From positions 1-64,000 of the forward strand of contig CAYXVF010000006.1 of the NCBI GenBank assembly GCA_964468125.1: a stretch of 64,000 nucleotides of DNA, written 5' to 3'. The position numbers and the translations under genes are program-made. A model generated the notes under the pieces. That model did not search any database, was not told the DNA's origin, and saw only the letters and a program-made list of their open reading frames with translations. This stretch comes from CAYXVF01 sp964468125. GTDB taxonomy: Bacteria > Myxococcota > XYA12-FULL-58-9 > CAYXVF01. Below are positions 1-8,209 of the stretch, piece after piece (position 1 is the stretch's first letter; the number at the start of each line of letters is the position of its first letter).

Positions 1-408
1 GGCAGCGATAGCCCGCTGAACGTTACGAACCCTCGCGGGTCGGCAGGTAGGCGCGTAGAGCCCTGCTGGGGTCATCGCCGTACTGGGTTGGAGGGCGCAC
101 TAGACGCCTCGTACGGTCGCCCGTAGAAAAGCGGTCAAAGACTCGCGGTGCGCGACGGGTTGCGTGTGGTCGGTGATTTTTACCCGCAGGTCATCGAGCG
201 CTGTCGGCACGTCCGATGCGTACGAAAATGGTGCGGTCTTCTCGCCGGGCGTCGCGCAGGCCGTCGGGGTCACGAAGCGGCTCTACGCGGCCGCCGGCGA
301 CAATCGGAGCCGAAAACAACGAGAGGTTGTCCCTCACAGGCTCCCCGGATGGAGTGCCCTCGAGGGTGGTCGGGGCGATGCCGAACGAGGGGTCGCCTTC
401 TCGTGGAC
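1..408. other. Leading stretch without a supported gene
   Basis: About 400 bases precede the first recognisable gene. Short open frames exist on both strands, and one minus-strand frame (about 191-412) is free of stops. None has a recognisable motif, a convincing ribosome-binding site or a good start. The stretch borders a zone of degraded mobile elements, so it may be gene debris. I see no RNA gene here. Confidence 0.4.
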
Positions 409-993
409 TCACAAGAGCTCATCCATCTTCGCCCACATGGCGTCGAGATCAATTTCTAGACCTTCGCAGCTAGGCGGAGCGACCACTCCCCCACTTGCAG
501 AAAATGCCACGGCGTAGTCGCGAGAGTTGTTGAGTACGAGGAAATCGACTCGCCGCCTCTGAGGGTCAACGATCCAGTACGACTCGATTCCGAATTCGGC
601 GTACTCTTTCCGCTTTTCTTCGCGGTCTCGCTGTTCATCTCGAGGCAAGCTGGAAATAACCTCCACTGCGATGTTAGGCGGTATCCCGATGACGCCGCGT
701 GCGGGGGGCTTCCGGCCGGCAAAGAAGACGGTAACGTCTGGTTTGCGTCCATGCTCCGTGCTGACGGCGAAGCGTGCATCCGAGCCCGCAACCGAGATGC
801 CCTTACCGTCCGCCCAATTCCCGAGCACCCGAATCAGCCACGCCACCAAGACCTCGTGCAGATAATCGGGCATCTCCTCCTCCACGAGGCGGCCGTTGAG
901 AAATTCGCCGGGCACGTCTTCGGGCAACGCGCCCCACTCGGTGAGACTCAGGCGGGGACCGAGCAGCGCCGCTGTGTAGCCTTCTTGAACCAT
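409..993 (-). CDS. Uma2-family (DUF820) putative restriction-endonuclease-fold protein
   Basis: Predicted protein of 194 aa with the Uma2/DUF820 pattern: an N-terminal LTEWGALPEDVPGEFLNGRL segment, then KPDVTVFF, IAVEVISS and EEKRKEYAEFGIESYWIVD. The Asp of PDV, the Glu of VEVIS and the Lys of the EEKRKEY segment fit a PD-(D/E)xK nuclease core. Family members are often single, mobile and of unknown biological role. The ATG at 993 (MVQEG) is chosen because that is where family similarity begins. The frame stays open upstream to 1116, but that part runs through a repeat (1097-1114) and looks non-coding. The gene is isolated, with a pseudogene upstream and mobile-element remains nearby. The family call is firm; the substrate and function are unknown. 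Confidence 0.8.
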   Translation of the reverse strand: MVQEGYTAALLGPRLSLTEWGALPEDVPGEFLNGRLVEEEMPDYLHEVLVAWLIRVLGNWADGKGISVAGSDARFAVSTEHGRKPDVTVFFAGRKPPARGVIGIPPNIAVEVISSLPRDEQRDREEKRKEYAEFGIESYWIVDPQRRRVDFLVLNNSRDYAVAFSASGGVVAPPSCEGLEIDLDAMWAKMDELL

Positions 994-1096
994 GAGCCCA
1001 CAATACCAACTCGCGCGAATCGTTCTCAACACATGGATACGGATTGCTGAAAGTCCGGAGCTGGCCGGGTCCCACGAGTGCCTCATGAAATGGGTC

Positions 1097-1114
1097 GCGG
1101 ATAGGAAATTCAAC
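1097..1114 (+). repeat. 18-bp direct repeat, copy A
   Basis: The sequence GCGGATAGGAAATTCAAC occurs here and again, identically and in the same orientation, at 3966-3983. Its core CGGATAGGAA also appears inverted at about 4805-4814, beside the right end of the ISNCY remnant. This suggests a mobile-element terminus, but no complete element can be delimited from it. Confidence 0.6.
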
Positions 1115-1976
1115 ACGACACGAGAGGTGATTGAGACCGGCGCAGGGGCGGGAGTGCCACACGGCTCAGCTCTTCACCGCTCGGACCGCCGAGCACCACC
1201 GCCCAGCCCTCGCCCGAGTCTTGCAGGCGAACCTCGATCCAGCCGGCGATGGCTTCCGCGAACTCACCTTCATCGGGGCTAATCACCCGCGTCGGCTTGG
1301 AGCCCGAGTGCCCAGCCACCAGCTGGATCTGGTCGTCTACGTTCAAGACCTGGAGGCTGCGGTCGTGCCCGGACGCAAACACGAAGGAGCCAAATGTCTT
1401 GGCGCTGGTGAGGAGGCTCGACGCGATCGAGTCGTACATCACGTGGCTTCGGTACTGAGGAATCAATCCGCCTTGGCGGGCCCAGATCGCGAGGCTCCCG
1501 AAGATCGGCGGAATCAGATAGTCGATGTTATCGAAATTGCCGCAAAAGGATAACAAAAAATCTATGGGGTGGCGCACAGCCACTAAGAGTCTCCGGGTCC
1601 TGTACTTCTTAGCGAGCGAGTTGAACTCCTCGCGGAACTCGGCGCTGGATTTTACATCCCACCCCAAGGAGCGCGAGGGCGACGTTGGGACCGAGGTCGA
1701 TTACGTTGAGGTCGCCACAATCGGCCTCGGGCATGGCGTCGACCTCGGCGCCGGCGATGTGTTCGAGCTCACGGTTGATGAACGTGCGGAGCCGCCGCAC
1801 TTCGCCGCGCCCGTCGTGATACTAACGATCCCCCGGCATGAAGAAGACATTACTCCCCGTGCCACGAAATCCTGCACCGCGCGGAGGTGCACCCTTACGT
1901 CCTCCTCCGCGCGATCGCGGCACTTGGGCGAGCAAACCCTGTTCCCTCTCCTGCAAAACTTGGATCACCGATAATG
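1110..1976 (-). pseudogene. Degraded metallophosphoesterase gene
   Basis: Pieces of one calcineurin-like metallophosphoesterase lie in different minus-strand frames, in family order. First comes IGDPSFAGEGN (the usual GDxG block, about 1970). Next is NVFFMPGDR (usual PGNHDW) followed by an in-frame stop near 1828. Then comes NVIDLGPNVALALL, and after a frame change near 1665 the stretch KKYRTRRLLVAVRHP, FVFASGHDRSLQVL and QLVAGHSGSKPTRV (usual GHxHxLQ and SGxGSKxxxV). The LGDN metal-binding block is missing and two histidines are replaced (GDR for NHD, GHDR for GHDH). Frameshifts, an internal stop, a deletion and lost metal ligands together mark a dead gene. An intact 185-aa frame (1110-1667) covers only the C-terminal half. 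Confidence 0.65.
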
Positions 1977-2156
1977 CGCGCCGCGCCGATCAGGACCTGC
2001 TCGTTGAGATCGCACGCAAGTCCGAAGTGGATGTCGCCTCGCTCGAGCACCTAGACCAGCGCATTCGATCGCTCTACTCGCAGCGATTCGTCCGGTAGCG
2101 CGCCGCCGCGCTTGCTCGAAACACGCACTCGGGCCGCGGGAATGCGGAGCAGAGGT

Positions 2157-3875
2157 CTAAAGATCGATCTCGTGCAGGTAGTTTGGGGTATTGGAGGTTG
2201 GCACGTCTTCGAGCGACAGACTCGGTGCACCGACGGGGTCGCCCTGCTGAAAGACCTCCACGTCTACGGTCTCGTGCGGCCCGACCCCAAAATGCAGGTC
2301 GGGATACGGGGCGGAACCAAAACCTAGGGTGGGTGTGATCTCCTGTATCTGACGATGTTCCCCGTAGTGGACAACCACGCGTGTGCCGGTGGGGTTGGCG
2401 CGTCCCGACCGACGCAAGCGGACTCGGTAGTAGCGCAGCGTTCCCCCGCTTTCGTAGTAGTTGTTGCGCACGAGATAAAGCCCGCCCCCGGAGCCCGCCC
2501 CACCGTGTATCGCTACGAACAAATCGAGATCGCCATCGCGATCGTGGTCGACCCAGGATGCGTTGTAGCAGCTACCCACCGCGAACCTGAGCGAGTCAGG
2601 CGTGAGATCTACAAATGGCGGCGCACTGGATACCTCGCCGCGCTCGTTAATGAAATCGTTTCGCAGCAGCGTGTTGGGAAAAGAAGTCGTGGCGTCGCTG
2701 GCCGCCGTCACGTAGAGGTCGAGATCACCGTCATTATCGTAGTCTCCGGGAAACGCCGTGGTCTTAAATCCAACGTCGAGCAACTGAAGGGTCGGGGCCG
2801 CAATCCAGTCAAAGCTCGGAACTCCCGGCAAGGACTCGTTGCGATAGAGTCGCGCAGCGCCGAAGTTCCACGGCAAGAGATAGAGGTCGAGATCGGCATC
2901 GTTGTCGTAGTCGAACGCCGCGACCCCGTGCATCAACTCGCCCGGATTAGAGAACGGAAAAGACGCGTCGCCCGTCCCCGTGAGAATCCGAAATACGGGC
3001 GTGTCAGTTGCCGTCGTACCGTTGATGTGCAGGGTGGTCTCCAGGCTCGCAACAAACAGATCCGGCCGGCCGTCGGAATCGAGGTCGGACACGACGAGCC
3101 CGCGCGCCTCCGTGCCGCCATCGGCCGCCGCATCTTCGGCGGTTCCGACACGCTCGAAGAGCCAACTGCCGGCAGAGCCAACGTTGGTGAGCAGCTCATT
3201 GGAACGCGGTACCCCGTCGAGGCCTCCGATCCGATAGAGATCCGGGTCGCCATCTCCGTCGTAGTCGAGCAGCGCGAATTGAAACGAGTACTGTTGGGAT
3301 GTGTCGCCCGCGATGAGGACATTGTCTTCCACGACGTCGTCGTTCGCGAGGTCTACATAGTCCGCCGCCGGCTCGCTCCATCGAAACAGGGCGGTGTTTT
3401 GACTGGTGCTGGCAAGACCCAATGCTTCCACTCGACCCGAGGGGAGGGTCGCGGTCGTACTCACTCCATGGGGACGATAGCCTAGCGGCGCGAAGACGGT
3501 GAGCGGTTCGAAGGCGCTGTTTCCAAATTCGGTCCCGGCGACCAGGTGCACGCTCAGGCCATCGGTAATCGACGACACGATGAGATCCGGTGTTCCGTCG
3601 GGTTCGCCCGTCGAAGCCGAACCGACATCCGCCCATGCCAGACCGAGGGCAGTGGTGGCGACGACGGTGTCGAGCCGAACCTGCGGCGACGAGCCGAAGA
3701 TCTCAGTGGCATCGGGCTGGTCGATCAGGCTTGGCTGGGGTCCATCGGAGCTGACGAGTTGCGAGAACTCGAACCCTCCCCGCCCGCAACCGACAACAAT
3801 CACGGAGGCCAGCAGCGAGCACCTCGTCGCGACCCGGGCCCTCGGCAAACCGGCAGGGTGCCACCAATGACGCAT
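2157..3875 (-). CDS. FG-GAP/VCBS repeat lipoprotein with ASPIC/UnbV C-terminal domain
   Basis: Predicted protein of 572 aa, probably exported and lipid-anchored. The signal segment ends in VIVVGC, with the lipobox Cys at residue 30. The body carries at least five Ca-binding-loop FG-GAP/VCBS motifs: DYDGDGDPDLY, DLDSDGRPDLF, DYDNDADLDLY, DYDNDGDLDLY and DHDRDGDLDLF. These imply a beta-propeller. The C-terminus (NPTGTRVVVHYG to DLHFGVG) matches the ASPIC/UnbV domain that usually follows such propellers. The ATG at 3875 gives a complete signal peptide. The gene lies inside the segment bracketed by the 18-bp direct repeats and between degraded genes, yet its own frame is intact. The role is unknown; surface binding or adhesion is usual for such propellers. 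Confidence 0.85.
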   Translation of the reverse strand: MRHWWHPAGLPRARVATRCSLLASVIVVGCGRGGFEFSQLVSSDGPQPSLIDQPDATEIFGSSPQVRLDTVVATTALGLAWADVGSASTGEPDGTPDLIVSSITDGLSVHLVAGTEFGNSAFEPLTVFAPLGYRPHGVSTTATLPSGRVEALGLASTSQNTALFRWSEPAADYVDLANDDVVEDNVLIAGDTSQQYSFQFALLDYDGDGDPDLYRIGGLDGVPRSNELLTNVGSAGSWLFERVGTAEDAAADGGTEARGLVVSDLDSDGRPDLFVASLETTLHINGTTATDTPVFRILTGTGDASFPFSNPGELMHGVAAFDYDNDADLDLYLLPWNFGAARLYRNESLPGVPSFDWIAAPTLQLLDVGFKTTAFPGDYDNDGDLDLYVTAASDATTSFPNTLLRNDFINERGEVSSAPPFVDLTPDSLRFAVGSCYNASWVDHDRDGDLDLFVAIHGGAGSGGGLYLVRNNYYESGGTLRYYRVRLRRSGRANPTGTRVVVHYGEHRQIQEITPTLGFGSAPYPDLHFGVGPHETVDVEVFQQGDPVGAPSLSLEDVPTSNTPNYLHEIDL

Positions 3876-3965
3876 GCCGAAATGGTAGCCGCCGCTCGCT
3901 CTGTGCGCTCGTCCAAACCAGCGCCGAACGCCAAGAAAGGCGAAGAGACGTTCGTCGGTCAGATT

Positions 3966-3983
3966 GCGGATAGGAAATTCAAC
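3966..3983 (+). repeat. 18-bp direct repeat, copy B
   Basis: Identical and same-orientation copy of the 1097-1114 repeat, about 90 bp upstream of the FG-GAP lipoprotein start and about 60 bp from the left end of the ISNCY remnant. The two copies bracket about 2.85 kb holding the phosphoesterase pseudogene and the lipoprotein gene. Confidence 0.6.
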
Positions 3984-4040
3984 CGGCCTGTGGCGGTTAC
4001 CCAGTGTCCACGCCAGATGTCGGGTTCAGTGCTCATTAGA

Positions 4041-4831
4041 AATGTCGTGTTTGATGTCGCTGAAGTCAGCCGCTTGCCTTGATTTGTTGTTCTATTCGGC
4101 GCTTCTGACGCTTCGTTATCTTCGGTGATTTGAGTCGCTTTTCGTCCCGTTCTTCCTGCTTCTCTTTGATGTAGCTCAGCGCTGCGGCCAAGCGTTTGTT
4201 CTCGACGATGGCGGATTGAGGAACTCGCGGGTTCTTGTCGAGCACTGAGAAAGGAAGAAGGGTGTTTTGGTAGCGGATCTCAACGGAGCCGTCTAGCCAC
4301 TCGTAAACGATGCACTTCTTGCCGCCGAACTCTTCGTCTCGGGGGTCGGTATCACGAGATAGCGTTTGTTTTTGTAGTGGACCACCTGGTTGCGGGTGAG
4401 CGTTCGCTCTTCCTGCCAAGAGAAGATCTGACTCAAATCCTCATCCTGTCGAACTTCTCGATGCGCGTCGTGAGGATTGCTCGCAACACGCGCAATTGGC
4501 CTGAGGCGTGTTGGCGCAAATGATGTCGACGTTGAGCGCCTCGAGAGCTCGACCAAACTGCGTGAGCCGACCCTCAAGGGTTTTGCCGCCGCACGTCACG
4601 ACACGGAAAATGCTGTGTAGCTCGCGCAAAGACGCTGCACTTGCCGCGTCGTAATGCCTAAGATCTCGCCAGCCAATTCTTGGGTCAGTCGACGATCGAG
4701 AACACGCTCAATGACGTGCAATCGATCAAGCTCCCGTGCATTCATCGTGATCAACCCTGAATTCTGCATGCGGCTCCTCGCGCGACGGCGCGCGAGAACA
4801 CGACATTCCTATCCGGCGAAAACACGACATT
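4041..4831 (-). mobile_element. Remnant of an ISNCY-type insertion sequence
   Basis: The segment is bounded by an inverted 11-bp terminus. The left end AATGTCGTGTT is at 4041-4051 and the inverse AACACGACATT at 4797-4807. A second copy of the right terminus lies 24 bp further out (4821-4831), so the right end is doubled. A perfect 8-bp hairpin (4777-4784 with 4789-4796) sits just inside. The content is the broken transposase described separately. At under 0.8 kb it is far shorter than a functional member, so it is immobile on its own. Confidence 0.6.
4066..4745 (-). pseudogene. ISNCY-type transposase, internally deleted and frameshifted
   Basis: The N-terminus starts at the ATG at 4745 (MNARELDRLHVI), followed by a helix-turn-helix (LTQELAGEILGITTRQVQRL). 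The frame then jumps to the late part of the integrase core (TQFGRALEALNVDIICANTP). A second shift gives the C-terminal KNKRYLV segment, and a third gives CIVYEWLDGSVEIRYQ, FSVLDKNPRVPQSAIVENK and a basic tail. This order fits ISNCY/IS1202-like transposases, which are normally about 400-450 aa. Most of the DDE catalytic core is missing and the remains occupy three frames. The gene cannot make an active enzyme. Confidence 0.7.
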
Positions 4832-4872
4832 ACTAACGGGCGCCTATCGATGCAGGTCGCGTCGAACGAGAA

Positions 4873-5881
4873 TCAGGCGGCGGAGAAGGTGTCGTGGTGA
4901 ACGGCGTGCTCGAAGTGGGTTGGGGCGGCAGGCTCGCCGATGTGGGTGAGGATTTTGTGCACCGCATTCGGCCCGTCGATGCAGGCGATGGCCTGCATGC
5001 CATTGGTGCCGCAGGACGACGGCTGGCCGTCCTGTGCGTCCACCGGCACACCCATCTGCATGACTCTCAGTCCCGCTGGGCGCCCGGTCGCGACGAATCC
5101 ACGCAGTGATGCCGCGTAGCACGCTGCGAGGAGCGGCTCGCGCTCGGCGAGCGCATCGATGTCACCGCTCTCGTCTGCAAGAGACAGCCCGCGCCGTTGG
5201 AGGGCTTTCACCACCTGCGTGCAGACCTCCCAGGCGATGGTCACGACGTCGTGACTCTGGGGCTTCGGCAGCCCGCGCCATTCTACCTTCCCCGGCTCGA
5301 CCTCCACGAACACTCCGTCAAACGCCAACGAGTGCAGGTGAACGTTGAGGTTCGCGGCCGAGCCAAAGCGCTGAATCCATGTCGCCATGCCGGGGTGCGC
5401 CTGCTCGATGCGGAGGAGGCCCAAGACCGACTTTGCGCGATTGCGCTGCCAGTTGAACACCGCCTTTGTGTAGGCTGCGAGCACATCGGAGAGAACCTGG
5501 GTGTTGCACGCGACGAGGTAGCGCGGGGGTTGGAGGAGCGTGAGGGTCCAGGTCCGAGTCAGGACGTCGGGAAAGACCTGGTCGGTCAGCCGGGCGGCGG
5601 TGTCGGCCATGCGGCGCCCGATGCAGCTCGGACAGCATCCGCGCCCCTTGCGCGAATAGGCGACGAGCCGGTCGTGGCCACAGGTGCCGCAGTGCACGCG
5701 GGCGAAGCCGTTGGCGAGTATGCCGCAGCGGCTGAACCTCTCGAGCTCGCGGGTGACGAAGCCCGGAGGTGCGGCCACTGGCCTCGACCTCGGCGAGGAA
5801 CGTCGGATGGTGCCTTGGGATCGCCTCAACGGCTCGCTCGGGGCGTCGACGCCGGTATTCGGATGAGCACGTGCCGCGCAT
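4873..5881 (-). pseudogene. IS91-family (Y2/HUH) transposase, frameshifted and internally deleted
   Basis: The N-terminal YRRRRPERAVEAIPRHHPTF segment lies in one frame (from about 5881). The rest continues in another frame after a shift near 5780. Recognisable parts are the zinc-binding CGTCGHDRLVAYSRKGRGCC and CPSCIGRRMADTAARL, the LPxRYLVA-like PPRYLVACNTQVL segment, and the HUH rolling-circle motif NVHLHSLAFDGVF. After residue about 250 the sequence jumps to the usual extreme C-terminus (CGTNGMQAIACID, AVHKILTHIGEPA). The intervening region that normally carries the catalytic tyrosines is gone. IS91 transposases are usually about 380-500 aa. This copy is inactive as read. Confidence 0.75.
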
Positions 5882-6054
5882 TGCGCGCGACCGGAGAGCA
5901 GCGATCGTGCCAGGCGAGATTCGGGGCTACGTATGCGAATTCCGTGGTCGGCGCTGCCTGAATTCGAGGGTGGGCTGCGTTTCTTTGAGACGCGGGCGCT
6001 ACAGCGGAATTCAGGTCCACCGTCGTTCGCATGATGCCGTCACAATAGCCCTCC

Positions 6055-6070
6055 CTGCATCATGATGCAG
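6055..6070. repeat. Perfect 16-bp palindrome downstream of malQ
   Basis: CTGCATCATGATGCAG is a perfect self-complement, 24 bp past the malQ stop codon and between that gene and the IS91 remnant. It has no loop and no T-run, so it is a poor intrinsic terminator. It could be an operator, part of an IS91-type end, or chance. Confidence 0.4.
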
Positions 6071-6094
6071 CTCGTGGCGCCACTCGGTTCTTCC

Positions 6095-8209
6095 CTAGCC
6101 GCGTCGGGCGGCCGTGATCCTCTCGAACAGCGCGCTCCGATCGCTGTCGCCGATCAGCGCTTCGAGGGTACGGGGGAGCTTTCGGTTCCAATTCGGATGC
6201 TCGTCCACCGTGCCCGGGAGGTTCACCTGCTCCTTTTGCCCCATCACGTCCTCGAGCTGCACCGCCATCAGCTCGTTCCTACCTCTCGCGACGTAGACGA
6301 GCATCGCGTCCGCGAGCTCCTGAGGCAGCGTTTCAAACGCGGACTCTGAGAGTCCTGTCTCAACTAGTCCCGCCTCGGCGAGAGCATCGAGCAGGCCCTG
6401 GCGCTGCTTCGCGCGCTCCGCAACGAACTGCTCGCGCATTTCTGGCCGCGGCCACAACCCCAGCGCGTCGCGCACTTCGAGGTCGCGCTCCTCCCAGAAG
6501 CCCTTGAGCGTCGGGAGGTCGTGGGTGCTGGGCACGGTGATCGACTCGGCCAGAAGCTCCTCTGGCGATTTGTATTGGCCCGGACCGGTCTGTTCGAAGA
6601 ACAGAATCCGATAGGAGTAGCAGCGCGAACGCCGAAGCGCAGCCGTGACCTCTGGCGGCACGACGCCGAGATCCTCTCCGACCACCAAACACCCCTGCGC
6701 CTGCGATTCGAGCGTCACAACCGCCATCATCGCGTCAAAGGGATAGAGCACGTAGGCGCCCTCCGACGCGGGTCTCCCGTGGGGGACCCAGTAGAGGCGC
6801 CGCAACGCCATCACGTGGTCAATCCGCACCGCGCCACTGGTTTTCATCGTCGAGTGGAGCACTTCGCGGAAGGCCGAAAGCCTGTCTTCGACCATCGCGT
6901 GAGGAATCGGTGGGGGCATGCCCCAGTCCTGCCCCATCAGGTTGAAGTCGTCCGGCGGCGCCCCGACAGAGGCGCCGTCGCCATAGAGAGCGGGGCGCGC
7001 CCAACGCTCGGCCGAATCTCCGGCGACACCCACGGCAAGGTCGGTGTAGAGCCCGACCGCCATACCCGCCTCTTTCGTCGCCGCGGCCGCGGCCGCGAGC
7101 TGCTCCGCCGCCAGCCACTGCAGATAGGCACGATAAGCGACGGTGGCTCCGTTCTCCGCGACGAAGGCGAGCACTGCGTCGCTTTCCGGGTCGCGATACT
7201 CCTCTGGCCAGTTGAAGAACCCGTATGTCTCCTCCGCCGCAAAGCGCATCTGCAGCGCTTCCCAGGTGGCCTGACGCATCAAGGCGGGATCGCTCGCCCA
7301 TTGCTGGAACCGCTGAAAGCGCTCCCCATCCTGATCGAAGTCCTCAAAGGCTAGGCGCAAGATTTCGTCCTTCGCCCGCGCGACGCCGCGGTAGTCCACA
7401 AACTCAGTGGCCCGCAGCTCCGCCAGCCGGCTCTGAAAGGCCGAAGCCCCCATCGCGTCCATTGCCCGCGAGCTCGCCTCTACCTCCGGTACGTCTTCGA
7501 CCGCGACATACAGCGGGTTCAACCAGCGCCGGCTCGACGGTCCATAGGGCGACGCCTGCGCTGGATTGTCCGGAAAGAGCGAGTGAAGCGGGTTCAAACC
7601 GACGAAGTCTGCTCCGAGCTCAGCAAAGTGGGCGATCGCTCGGTGGAGATCGCGCAAGTCCCCGATCCCCCAGTTGCGCTCGCTGCGCAGCGCATAGAGC
7701 TGAATCGCCGGCCCCCACATGCGTCGCTCGTCGAGCTCGGACGGGCGATGCGCCTGCACCGGCGCGCAAATGAGAAAAGCCTCAGTGCCCGCGAGCTCGA
7801 GGACGTAGTACCCTTCACCTAGCGCCGGAGTAGAAAAGGCCCGGCGGTCGTCGTATTCACCTCGCTCCAACACGGGAAACTCATCGGCGCGCACCACTCC
7901 TTCTCGAATGAGCTCGCCGCTCTCGCTGGTAATGCGCCAATGCTGCGGCTCCTCCGTGGTGTTGTGCGGAACGGTCCAGCTAACGCTGCCCGCTTCTCCA
8001 GGCCTTACGACCGCAAGCCCGTGCACCCCCGGTGACCACTGCTCTCGTTCGAGGCGCGTGAGTGTTTCTACATTCGCGTCGAAGCCCATGCCGTTGATAA
8101 ACAACCGGGCAACCTCCACGCTCGTGGGTCGTTCGCGTCCATCGAGGCCGACGTAGGAACGCGTGACACCGAGCGCGTCGGCAAGGGTGAACAGGGTCTC
8201 TTCGTTCAT
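6095..8209 (-). CDS. malQ: 4-alpha-glucanotransferase (amylomaltase)
   Basis: Cytoplasmic GH77 enzyme that transfers alpha-1,4-glucan segments between maltodextrins and releases glucose. The predicted protein is 704 aa, in the size range of MalQ forms with an N-terminal beta-rich domain. Family blocks are visible: ASPYGPSSRRWLNPLYV, the nucleophile region VRIDHVMALRRLYWVP, the acid/base GEDLGVVPPEV and the third carboxylate STHDLPTLKGFW. The start at 8209 (MNEETLF) is chosen because it overlaps the treZ stop as ATGA, giving translational coupling. The open frame continues upstream, but only inside treZ. Together with treZ it belongs to alpha-glucan and trehalose turnover. No frameshift seen. 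Confidence 0.93.
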   Translation of the reverse strand: MNEETLFTLADALGVTRSYVGLDGRERPTSVEVARLFINGMGFDANVETLTRLEREQWSPGVHGLAVVRPGEAGSVSWTVPHNTTEEPQHWRITSESGELIREGVVRADEFPVLERGEYDDRRAFSTPALGEGYYVLELAGTEAFLICAPVQAHRPSELDERRMWGPAIQLYALRSERNWGIGDLRDLHRAIAHFAELGADFVGLNPLHSLFPDNPAQASPYGPSSRRWLNPLYVAVEDVPEVEASSRAMDAMGASAFQSRLAELRATEFVDYRGVARAKDEILRLAFEDFDQDGERFQRFQQWASDPALMRQATWEALQMRFAAEETYGFFNWPEEYRDPESDAVLAFVAENGATVAYRAYLQWLAAEQLAAAAAATKEAGMAVGLYTDLAVGVAGDSAERWARPALYGDGASVGAPPDDFNLMGQDWGMPPPIPHAMVEDRLSAFREVLHSTMKTSGAVRIDHVMALRRLYWVPHGRPASEGAYVLYPFDAMMAVVTLESQAQGCLVVGEDLGVVPPEVTAALRRSRCYSYRILFFEQTGPGQYKSPEELLAESITVPSTHDLPTLKGFWEERDLEVRDALGLWPRPEMREQFVAERAKQRQGLLDALAEAGLVETGLSESAFETLPQELADAMLVYVARGRNELMAVQLEDVMGQKEQVNLPGTVDEHPNWNRKLPRTLEALIGDSDRSALFERITAARRG

